From Thermoplasmata archaeon (GTDB lineage Archaea > Thermoplasmatota > JAKEGO01): a stretch of 6,907 nt of DNA. The DNA is taken from NCBI GenBank assembly GCA_022615805.1, contig JAKEGO010000044.1, positions 1-6,907 of the forward strand, read 5' to 3'. Under the pieces are notes generated by a model that saw nothing but the letters and a program-made list of their open reading frames with translations, did not search any database and was not told the DNA's origin. A program made the translations under genes and the position numbers. Below, one piece after another: positions 1 to 5,390 of the stretch; position 1 is the first letter of the stretch, and every line of letters begins with the position of its first letter.

Positions 1-176
1 AAGGCGTGGCCGACCAGGAGATCGTAGGAGCGCTCGAAGGTCGTCCTCGGGACCTCGGGGAAAGCCCTGGCCGCCCTGGCGAAGAACTCCTCGCGTGGGA
101 GCGGCGCCCTGAGTTGGGTCGCGATCCAGAGGCCCACGCCGTTTATTCTGTCGTGCATGACCATATCGCTTTTCAT
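1..176 (-). CDS. N-terminal 58 residues of an unrecognised protein, truncated by the window edge
   Basis: An open reading frame starts at ATG 176-174 on the minus strand and leaves the left edge after 58 codons without a stop. The visible part begins MKSDMVMHDRING and continues with a short hydrophobic stretch (VGLWIATQL) and an acidic/basic stretch (PREEFFARAARAFPEVPRTTFERSYDLL, here given only as landmarks around residues 27-54) that looks helical and soluble. I recognise no family. Support for it being real is the amphipathic, non-repetitive composition and a TATA-like element centred about 26 bp before the ATG, the same spacing as at the better-supported genes here. Met5 and Met7 are alternative starts but fit the promoter less well. 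No Shine-Dalgarno sequence precedes the ATG, which fits a leaderless message. The plus-strand frame over the same bases has no such support. Confidence 0.6.
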   Translation of the reverse strand, partial: MKSDMVMHDRINGVGLWIATQLRAPLPREEFFARAARAFPEVPRTTFERSYDLLVGHA

Positions 177-198
177 CGACCAAGGAAGCCCGCGTCCC

Positions 199-206
199 TA
201 CAAATA
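199..206 (-). promoter_or_regulatory. TATA-like box A for the left-edge gene
   Basis: The minus strand reads TATTTGTA, an AT-rich island in GC-rich DNA. Its centre is about 26 bp upstream of the ATG at 176. Archaeal box A usually sits about 25-27 bp before the transcription start, so the message would begin at or next to the start codon (leaderless). Confidence 0.45.
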
Positions 207-224
207 CCGCGTTCGTGGGGGTGA

Positions 225-239
225 GTGAAAGTGAAAGTG
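225..239. repeat. Short tandem GTGAAA repeat, 2.5 copies
   Basis: Positions 225-230 and 231-236 are GTGAAA, followed by GTG; an imperfect GTGA precedes them. The repeat lies about 20-30 bp upstream of the TATA-like box of the left-edge gene, where it reads TTTCAC repeats. An activator or regulator site is possible, but the repeat is short and could be chance. Confidence 0.4.
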
Positions 240-301
240 CAGTGGAAGGCGAGGTCAGGCGATAACTGGACCGAGCGCGGGCGTCCGTCGACCACTGGAT
301 G

Positions 302-330
302 AGTGGCTCTCCACGGGAAACGGAGCCACT
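302..330. repeat. Inverted repeat (8-bp stem, 13-nt loop) abutting a stop codon
   Basis: AGTGGCTC at 302-309 pairs perfectly with GAGCCACT at 323-330. The hairpin begins immediately after the TGA stop (331-333) of the minus-strand small membrane protein gene, so it would form at the 3' end of that transcript. No U-run follows it. It may be a transcript-end stabiliser or weak terminator, or a binding site; archaeal termination usually depends on U-runs, so terminator function is doubtful. Confidence 0.4.
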
Positions 331-525
331 TCACCTCGAGAAGAGGAGGATGAACATGGCGCCGGCCGTGATGAACAGGGACATCAGAAGGGCGTAGCGC
401 CTCATCGCCATCCTGTACGACAGCTCGCCGGTGGTGTCCTTGTGGTCGAGCACGAGGACATACGACACACCGCCCGCGTGGAGAAGCATGCAGGTGGCCA
501 CTAGGTAGACGATCGGAAGGCCCAT
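331..525 (-). CDS. Small two-helix membrane protein, 64 residues, unknown function
   Basis: I start this gene at ATG 525-523 (MGLPIVYLV), although the frame stays open up to 702. The upstream extension is Arg/Pro/Gly-rich, unlike a protein, and would cross the promoter region. The 64-residue product has two predicted membrane helices, about residues 3-26 and 44-62. The 17-residue linker between them (DHKDTTGELSYRMAMRR) carries most of the positive charge, so the positive-inside rule puts it in the cytoplasm with both termini outside. A TATA-like box lies about 30 bp before the ATG, giving a leader of a few bases at most; there is no Shine-Dalgarno sequence. The gene is divergent from the Tyr/Pro/Gly-rich membrane protein gene and shares its 140-bp promoter region. 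I do not recognise a family. The hydrophobic pattern makes a real gene likely. Confidence 0.65.
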   Translation of the reverse strand: MGLPIVYLVATCMLLHAGGVSYVLVLDHKDTTGELSYRMAMRRYALLMSLFITAGAMFILLFSR

Positions 526-550
526 GATATGCCGTATTCGACCTCTTATG

Positions 551-558
551 TGATAAAA
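551..558 (-). promoter_or_regulatory. TATA-like box A for the small membrane protein gene
   Basis: The minus strand reads TTTTATCA, centred about 29-30 bp before the ATG at 525. This predicts transcription starting about 3 bases before the start codon. Its spacing and AT-rich context match the other promoters here. Confidence 0.45.
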
Positions 559-563
559 CTTGT

Positions 564-636
564 GGAAAACCCGACCCCCGGGCGCCCCGAATGCCGCCAC
601 GGCATCCGACGACCTCATCCCGGGCAGGGAAAACCC
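564..636. repeat. Pair of direct 9-bp repeats, GGAAAACCC, one beside each divergent promoter
   Basis: GGAAAACCC occurs at 564-572 and again at 628-636. The first copy lies 5 bp upstream of the minus-strand TATA-like box (551-558). The second lies directly upstream of the plus-strand T-rich box (637-644). The core GGAAAACC is close to its own reverse complement, so a factor could read it either way. A shared operator, or a BRE-like element recognised by TFB at the plus promoter, is plausible but unproven. Confidence 0.4.
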
Positions 637-644
637 TTTTTTAC
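637..644 (+). promoter_or_regulatory. T-rich box A for the Tyr/Pro/Gly-rich membrane protein gene
   Basis: TTTTTTAC is centred about 25-26 bp before the ATG at 666. It is preceded by GGGAAAACCC, which could serve as a purine-rich TFB recognition element. This spacing would place the transcription start on ATG 666. The box is a weak match to the archaeal TATA consensus. Confidence 0.4.
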
Positions 645-665
645 CCACAGGACGTATGAACGCCC

Positions 666-1715
666 ATGAAGGGCGAGGGGAATCGCATGCCACGATACTC
701 ACAGGACGACGACACGTACTTCGGTCACGAACCTTATGATGACTACCAGGGCCCCCCGGGCTACGGCCCCTACGAGCCGGACCCCTACGGTGGTCCAGGG
801 CCCTATGGCGGTCCGGACCCCTACGGCCCGTACGGTCCGGGTCCGTACGACGGATATGACCGCTACGGTCCGAGAGAGATGGGCGTGGGGCCGACGTTCC
901 CCGGAATGCTGCTCATCCTCGCCGGCATCCTCGGCGTCATCAACGGGCTCGTGATCTTCTATTCGGCGGCGGACCTCGTCACCACATTAAAGGACCTGGA
1001 CCTCGAGGCCGACCGCGGGATAATCGAGGTCACCGGGCTGACGTTGATCGCCATCGCGATCTTCCCCCTCATCGGAGGGATCGTCTATTTCTTCGACCGG
1101 ACGTCGTCGGTCGTCAAGGTGTTCGCGATAATCGGCATCTTCTCCTTCGGACCATTGCTGATATCGAGCATCCTTTCCCTCGTAGCAACGGTATTCGTCT
1201 TCAGGGGCGCATCGGGCACGCGATACCGGTACCCGGGAAGGGGACCCGCTTACGGCCCTGGTCCGTATCCTCTGCCCTATCCCGACCACGGATACGACGA
1301 CCGCCACGGTCCCCCGCCATTCGGCCCGTACGGATACGAACCGCCTTCGTACGAATATGAACAGCATTCGTACGCGCCGCCGACGTACGGCCCGTCCCCC
1401 GCGGGCTGGCCCTACGGTCCGTCCAGGAGGGCGTACCCCCATCCGGAGGAGTATCCGCCGGCGCCCCCGCCGTCGATGCCCCCGCTCGGCCGAAGGTCGT
1501 CCGGTGGCAGGAGGGGCGGCTCATCTGCGGGAAGGGCCACGGCGCGAAGTGGAACGTCTTCGAAGGTCGTGAAGAGGGCGAAGGCACCCGCGACACCCGG
1601 GGATGCTCCCTCGACAGAGAACGCCGTCGAGCCATCGCGGGCGCCGTCGGGGGAGACACCGGAGGGCACTCCTCCATCTTCAACGGCCAAGGACGATGGC
1701 TTCCTCGAGGAATGA
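666..1715 (+). CDS. Membrane protein with a 3-4 helix bundle between Tyr/Pro/Gly-rich disordered tails
   Basis: The product has 349 residues. Residues 9-77 are acidic at first, then a PYGG/PDPYGPYGP-type low-complexity tail with 13 tyrosines. Hydrophobic segments follow at about 79-101, 122-143 and 149-179; the last is long enough for two helices. The segment motifs (LLILAGILGVINGL, PLIGGIVYFF, FAIIGIFSFGPLLISSIL) resemble small Gly/Ile-rich bundles I recall from Thermoplasmatota and from DUF4064/DUF4190-like proteins; I assign no function. Residues 183-270 are again Tyr/Pro/Gly-rich (15 tyrosines), 275-306 are Arg/Lys/Ser/Gly-rich with an RRGG motif, and 307-349 are Pro/Ser/Thr-rich and acidic, ending FLEE. 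Start choice is open. ATG 666 fits a leaderless message from the box at 637-644. ATG 687 (MPRYSQDDD) has GAGGGG seven bases before it. The gene converges on rad50 with a 21-bp gap. Function is unknown. Confidence 0.82.
   Translation: MKGEGNRMPRYSQDDDTYFGHEPYDDYQGPPGYGPYEPDPYGGPGPYGGPDPYGPYGPGPYDGYDRYGPREMGVGPTFPGMLLILAGILGVINGLVIFYSAADLVTTLKDLDLEADRGIIEVTGLTLIAIAIFPLIGGIVYFFDRTSSVVKVFAIIGIFSFGPLLISSILSLVATVFVFRGASGTRYRYPGRGPAYGPGPYPLPYPDHGYDDRHGPPPFGPYGYEPPSYEYEQHSYAPPTYGPSPAGWPYGPSRRAYPHPEEYPPAPPPSMPPLGRRSSGGRRGGSSAGRATARSGTSSKVVKRAKAPATPGDAPSTENAVEPSRAPSGETPEGTPPSSTAKDDGFLEE
744..875 (+). repeat. Degenerate CCCTACGG-type coding repeats (PYGG/PYGP units)
   Basis: Within the membrane protein gene, residues 27-70 are encoded by imperfect repeats of CCCTACGG, CCCTATGG and CCGTACGG. 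Codons vary between units (TAC and TAT, GGC and GGT), so the repeat is kept at protein level rather than being a fresh DNA expansion. Confidence 0.6.
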
Positions 1716-1723
1716 CCGCGCGG
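1701..1723. repeat. Two back-to-back palindromes at the convergent gene ends
   Basis: TTCCTCGAGGAA (1701-1712) is a perfect 12-bp palindrome ending at the membrane protein gene's TGA (1713-1715). CCGCGCGG (1716-1723) is a perfect 8-bp palindrome directly after the stop. The rad50 stop codon begins at 1739 on the other strand, so both transcripts end within a few tens of bases. CTTTT (1729-1733) follows on the plus strand and could help termination. No strong U-run is present for rad50. The role is uncertain. Confidence 0.35.
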
Positions 1724-1736
1724 ACCACCTTTTCCA

Positions 1737-4139
1737 TCACGCTGCGGTGACGATGCTCGTCCCGTCGTCACGGGCCTCCACGAGGACCGCGTGCTCCACC
1801 CTGTCCCTCACGTCCGTCACGTGGGTTATCAGGATGACCTGGTCGAACTTCCGCGTCAGGGCAGTCATCGCCGTGAGGATGGACTGCCTCCGCGAGGCGT
1901 CCTGGCTACCGAAGACCTCGTCGAGGATGACGAGGTGGATGGGCGCGCCGCTCCTGTTCGCGAGGAGCTCGCTGACCGCCATCCTCAGGCTGAGGCTTAT
2001 CACGTCGACCTCGCCGCCAGAGAACCGATCGACCTCGTGCCTCTCGTTCCCGTCGACGACGAAGACCTCGTAGTCCTCGTCGATCTCCAGTTCGGAGTAG
2101 CGGCCCTCGGTGAACAGGGCGAGCCATGACGAGGCCGCGACCCTCAGGTCCTCCCTGACCCGGCCTATCATGTGCGTCCGGAAGAGGCCCATGACATCCT
2201 GTAACTTCTCGTACAGGTGAACCTCCCTCCTGCGCTCCGCGACCTCCCTCTCCCTGGACTTCAGGTCCGAGACGCCTCTCCGGAGGTTGCCGATCTCGTT
2301 CTCGAGGACCCCGCACCGGGCCTCGAACTCCGCCATCGCCCTCTCGGCGCGCGACAGGTCGTCCCTTCGCGCCCTCGCGTCGCCCTTCGCAGCGTCGTGC
2401 GCCTTCGGGTCGTATCCCAGCCCGTCGGCCTTCGCAGCGAGGGATGCGAGCTCGCGCTCCGCCGACCGACGGCGCTTGCCGTTGCCCGAGAGCTCCCGCT
2501 CCACGCCCGGCCTGCGGGCGACCTGCGCCTCGACGCCCTTAAGCTCGTCGTTCCTGCGGGTGAGATCGTCCCTTCGCTTCCGGAGCTGCTTGACCTCAGA
2601 GGGGTCGAGGTCGACCCGCGGCAAAGATGCGAGCTCCCTGCCGAGGCTGTCGATCTCGCCGCGGAGGCGGGACAGTTCGGCGCGGTCCCGCGTAGCCTCC
2701 TTCCCCTCCTGGCGGAGCCTCTCGAGTCCCGCGCGGTCCTTCGCAATGCTCTCCCTCAGGCCGGCGGTCCTGGCGGCGGCCTCGGCGCGCTCCCTCTCCA
2801 GGGCCTCGCCCTCGCGCCTCACGTCGGTCCACCGCTCCTCCGCCCGAACGGCCTCGTCGTGGTACCTCTTCATCAGGACGTCCCGGTGGTCCCCCAGCGG
2901 CCGATCGCACTCCGGGCACCTGCTCCTGGGCCCCAGCCTCTCGAGGCCCTCGATCTTGCTGCGGAGCCGGGCGAGCTCCACCTCTGCCTGCCTGACCGAC
3001 TGGGCGGCCTCGCCGATCCCGCGCACCCTGTCGCGCTCCGCCCGCTCCTCCGCCTCCAGCGCCCTCTCGGACGCCGTCAGCGCCGCCTCGGCCGCCCGGA
3101 TGGCATCAGCGTATCCGCGCCCGTCCGGCCGTCCGTCGAGGCGTTGTGCCAGCGCCGCCGCCTCGCTGCCGCGCGCCACCATGTCGCGTTCGACCGACAT
3201 GCGGTGCCTCGCCGAAGCCTCGGCGGCCTCGAGCGCCCTCAGCCTGGCATCGACCTCGGCGAACTCCGCCGCGGCCTCGCGCAGGGCGGGCAGGCGCGCT
3301 TCGAGGCCCGAGAGGCGGCCGATCTCCCGCTCGAGCGCCGCCCCCTCCTCGGCGGCGGCCTTCGACTCCCCCTGCGCCGCCGTCACGCGCCTCGCGACCA
3401 GGTTCCACTCGGCCTGCAGGCCGTCGAGCCTCTCGAGTGCGGCCTCGGCGGCCTCCCTTGCGCTGCGGCTGCCGTCCACCGCCCTCCCGATGCGCGCCTT
3501 CTCGGGGCCAAGGGCTTCCATGTCGCGTTCGCGCTCCTCCAGCTCGGCCCGCTTCCCGGGCAGCGCGCTGACCAAGCCCTCGAGGACGGTTATCGCGGCG
3601 GAACCGTCCCTGCCCCGCTCCCGCGCCCCGCGGACGGCGTCGTCGATGGCGCGGAGGCCCATCAGCCGGATGATGTGATCCCTGCGCTCGTGCGGGCGGT
3701 CCTGGACCATCCCGTCGACCTCCTTCTGGCGGGCCAGGACGGAGATGCGGAAGGGGTCGAACCCCATGCAGAGGTCGGCCTCGATCCTCGACGTCACGGC
3801 ATCGGCGCCGGTGGCGACGGCCATGCCGTTCACGACGAGCTCCGCCTTCTGGACCTGCTGCGCGCCCCTCATTTCGCGGCGGACCTCGTACTGCTGTCCG
3901 TTGAACTCGAACCTGAGGTCGACCGAGCAGACATCGCCTGGACCGGCGGAGGCGCTCAGCGCGCCCTCCTTCCTCCCGCGCAACGCCCTGGTGCCGTACA
4001 GGGCGAAGGCGATCGCCTCGACGATGGTGGTCTTTCCGGAGCCGTTGTCGCCTATTATCCCGAGTAGCCCGTCCGGGAAGAGGACCTCGGCCTCGCGGAA
4101 CCTGCGGTAGTTCTGGAGCCGGAGGGCGATGAGCCTCAT
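1737..4139 (-). CDS. rad50: Rad50, ABC-type ATPase of the Mre11-Rad50 DNA repair complex
   Basis: Rad50 is an SMC-like ATPase. Two ATP-bound heads clamp DNA and gate the Mre11 nuclease at double-strand breaks, and a zinc hook joins coiled coils between molecules. This 800-residue protein shows every diagnostic element: Walker A GDNGSGKTT (30-38), Q-loop Gln138 (ARQKEVDGM), coiled coil about 170-400, hook CPEC (Cys408 and Cys411), returning coiled coil about 418-645, ABC signature FSGGE (706-710), Walker B VILDE (737-741), D-loop GSQD (744-747) and His-switch ITH (His773). It is somewhat short for an archaeal Rad50, with modest arms of roughly 230 and 220 residues placed almost symmetrically around the hook. 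The ATG overlaps the mre11 stop in ATGA, with a strong GGGAGGGGG Shine-Dalgarno sequence before it, so the two are translationally coupled in one operon. Nothing looks broken. Smc and SbcC are the relatives to exclude; the partner gene and CPEC hook support Rad50. Confidence 0.97.
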   Translation of the reverse strand: MRLIALRLQNYRRFREAEVLFPDGLLGIIGDNGSGKTTIVEAIAFALYGTRALRGRKEGALSASAGPGDVCSVDLRFEFNGQQYEVRREMRGAQQVQKAELVVNGMAVATGADAVTSRIEADLCMGFDPFRISVLARQKEVDGMVQDRPHERRDHIIRLMGLRAIDDAVRGARERGRDGSAAITVLEGLVSALPGKRAELEERERDMEALGPEKARIGRAVDGSRSAREAAEAALERLDGLQAEWNLVARRVTAAQGESKAAAEEGAALEREIGRLSGLEARLPALREAAAEFAEVDARLRALEAAEASARHRMSVERDMVARGSEAAALAQRLDGRPDGRGYADAIRAAEAALTASERALEAEERAERDRVRGIGEAAQSVRQAEVELARLRSKIEGLERLGPRSRCPECDRPLGDHRDVLMKRYHDEAVRAEERWTDVRREGEALERERAEAAARTAGLRESIAKDRAGLERLRQEGKEATRDRAELSRLRGEIDSLGRELASLPRVDLDPSEVKQLRKRRDDLTRRNDELKGVEAQVARRPGVERELSGNGKRRRSAERELASLAAKADGLGYDPKAHDAAKGDARARRDDLSRAERAMAEFEARCGVLENEIGNLRRGVSDLKSREREVAERRREVHLYEKLQDVMGLFRTHMIGRVREDLRVAASSWLALFTEGRYSELEIDEDYEVFVVDGNERHEVDRFSGGEVDVISLSLRMAVSELLANRSGAPIHLVILDEVFGSQDASRRQSILTAMTALTRKFDQVILITHVTDVRDRVEHAVLVEARDDGTSIVTAA

Positions 4140-5260
4140 TCCGGGCCCCCTCCCGTCAGAAGCTCCCTTCCCAGGCGCAGAAGTTCGGCCCGGTCTGCGT
4201 TCTCGATAGGTTGAACGGCGAGGAAGGCCTCGAACTCCGTCACGATGTCGTTCACGGGTCCCGTCGCGTGCGACGATGCGGCCTCGGCCGCCGTCTCCTG
4301 CGCGATCTCCAGGTGCAGGAGCCGGTCCCCCCGGGCGCGAAGGCCCTTGAGGTCGATGGACCTGTACTCGGCCCGGGCGATGTCGCGGAGCCGGACCCGC
4401 AGGAGCGCCCCGTCGGGAGCGGAGTCGATGGCGGCGGCGGCCTCGTTCTCGATGTCCTCGTAACCACGCCGCGTGCAGTCTATGTCGACGGAAAGCATCG
4501 GTCGCGTCTCCCGTACAACGAACTCCCGGGAGCCGGCATCGAGGTCCACCAGGACCGCCCCCTTCGCGTCCTTGACCTCCGAGAAGCTGAAGCGCTCGAG
4601 GGAGCCGGAGTAGATCCCGTTCCCGGTTATTCCCGCGTGGTGCTGGTGGAGGTGTCCGAGGGCGATGTAGTCGAAGTCCCTCGGGAGGGCGCCGTCATCT
4701 ACCACCATCTGCGATATCTCGGCGTAATGGCTCTGCCCTACCCCCGAGACGAAACAGTGCAGGACGGCGACATTCCGGTCGGCGGCGGGGTCGCGGACGA
4801 GCCGCGCCACCATCTCGTCCCTGAGCGCGTCGTCGTAGGCGTGTGGCACTCCGTGGAACGCGACGCCATCGATGATGACGCTCCCGTATCCCCTGTAGAT
4901 CGCGTGCGCGTTGGTCAGGTGCTCGAGGACCCTGAACACGCTCCCCGTCTGGCGCAGCCGGGGGGTGGAGTGGTTGCCAGCCACCACCACGAACCGGATT
5001 CCCGCGTCCCCGAGGCGCTTGATGCCCTCGATAGCCTCCGCGAGCGCCCTGTTGGAAGGCCGCGGGGCGTCGAAGAGGTCGCCGGCGTGCACCACGACAT
5101 CGACCCCCTTCTCGATGGCCAGGTCGACCGCCCATCGCCACGCCACGTAGACGTCGACCTCGCGCTGGTTGAGGCCGGCGAAGGCGCCATCGTCCTCCCT
5201 GGCCAGTCGGGAGTACTGGCGGAACCCGAGGTGGGTATCGGAGACGTGGAGCAGCCTCAC
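4136..5260 (-). CDS. mre11: Mre11, Mn-dependent nuclease of the Mre11-Rad50 complex
   Basis: Mre11 is a calcineurin-like phosphoesterase with 3'-5' exonuclease and endonuclease activity on DNA ends; its partner is Rad50. I start at GTG 5260-5258, giving 374 residues (MRLLHVSDTHLG). The frame stays open to 5605, but that extension is Ala/Pro/Gly-rich, crosses the promoter and overlaps the divergent protease gene. A TATA-like box centred 25-26 bp before the GTG supports this start and a leaderless message. Metal and catalytic residues are all visible: Asp8 and His10 (SDTHLG), Asp61 (HAGDLFD), Asn96 and His97 (AGNHS), His168 (VLHC), His203 and His205 (LGHLH). Residues about 255-325 correspond to the capping domain. 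The helical end, about 336-368, is where archaeal Mre11 binds the base of the Rad50 coiled coil. It is the first gene of the operon. SbcD is the bacterial equivalent; the context favours archaeal Mre11. Confidence 0.96.
   Translation of the reverse strand: MRLLHVSDTHLGFRQYSRLAREDDGAFAGLNQREVDVYVAWRWAVDLAIEKGVDVVVHAGDLFDAPRPSNRALAEAIEGIKRLGDAGIRFVVVAGNHSTPRLRQTGSVFRVLEHLTNAHAIYRGYGSVIIDGVAFHGVPHAYDDALRDEMVARLVRDPAADRNVAVLHCFVSGVGQSHYAEISQMVVDDGALPRDFDYIALGHLHQHHAGITGNGIYSGSLERFSFSEVKDAKGAVLVDLDAGSREFVVRETRPMLSVDIDCTRRGYEDIENEAAAAIDSAPDGALLRVRLRDIARAEYRSIDLKGLRARGDRLLHLEIAQETAAEAASSHATGPVNDIVTEFEAFLAVQPIENADRAELLRLGRELLTGGGPE
4146..4154 (-). promoter_or_regulatory. Shine-Dalgarno sequence for rad50 inside the end of mre11
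   Basis: The minus strand reads GGGAGGGGG six bases before the rad50 ATG. It lies in the last codons of mre11 (Gly-Gly-Gly-Pro-Glu tail). It is the only strong Shine-Dalgarno sequence seen in the window. This fits internal operon genes using ribosome binding sites while first genes are leaderless. Confidence 0.7.
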
Positions 5261-5281
5261 GCCACTCGAACGCCTTGGGAC

Positions 5282-5289
5282 TATAATAA
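5282..5289 (-). promoter_or_regulatory. TATA box of the mre11-rad50 operon
   Basis: The minus strand reads TTATTATA within GTTATTATAG, the best TATA match in the window. Its centre is 25-26 bp before GTG 5260, so transcription should start at the start codon. It shares GTTATTA with the divergent protease promoter. Confidence 0.65.
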
Positions 5290-5312
5290 CTTGGCCGAGG
5301 CCCGGAGAGCGA

Positions 5313-5326
5313 CCTGGGCGCCCAGG
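5313..5326. promoter_or_regulatory. 14-bp perfect palindrome between divergent promoters, candidate operator
   Basis: CCTGGGCGCCCAGG is a perfect palindrome lying between the TATA boxes of mre11 (5282-5289) and of the protease (5361-5368). It is about 24 bp upstream of the mre11 box and 35 bp upstream of the protease box. A dimeric regulator could control one or both genes from here. GC-rich sequence makes chance palindromes more common, so this is a candidate only. Confidence 0.4.
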
Positions 5327-5360
5327 CTCCAGCCGGTCCTTCGACGCTCGCTCCACAAAC

Positions 5361-5368
5361 GTTATTAC
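5361..5368 (+). promoter_or_regulatory. TATA-like box A of the subtilase gene
   Basis: GTTATTAC is preceded by CACAAAC and centred about 26-27 bp before ATG 5391, so the message should be leaderless. There is no Shine-Dalgarno sequence before the ATG (GGTAGGGTTCCC). Confidence 0.55.
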
Positions 5369-5390
5369 CGCATCCGGCGGTAGGGTTCCC

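Noticed and set aside
6..224. A 72-codon plus-strand frame at the left edge
   Set aside because: It is opposite the better-supported minus-strand gene start and has no promoter.
177..330. Possible C/D box RNA or other small RNA in the left intergenic region
   Set aside because: GTGAGTGA loosely resembles box C, but no properly spaced box D or terminal stem is visible on either strand.
526..702. N-terminal extension of the small membrane protein from 702
   Set aside because: It crosses both divergent promoters and the start of the plus-strand gene, and its composition is not protein-like.
744..875. CRISPR-like or satellite array
   Set aside because: The repeats are degenerate, have no spacers and encode a Pro-Tyr-Gly protein tail in frame.
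1201..1740. A 179-codon minus-strand frame opposite the Tyr-rich membrane protein
   Set aside because: It is an Arg/Pro/Ser-rich shadow; the plus strand has clear membrane helices and a promoter.
2217..4067. A 616-codon plus-strand open frame antisense to rad50
   Set aside because: It mirrors the rad50 frame in GC-rich DNA; the translation is Arg/Leu/Pro/Ala-rich with no domain motif, while the opposite strand has every Rad50 motif.
4211..5383. A 390-codon plus-strand open frame antisense to mre11
   Set aside because: It is a compositional shadow of mre11 and would also cross the mre11 promoter.
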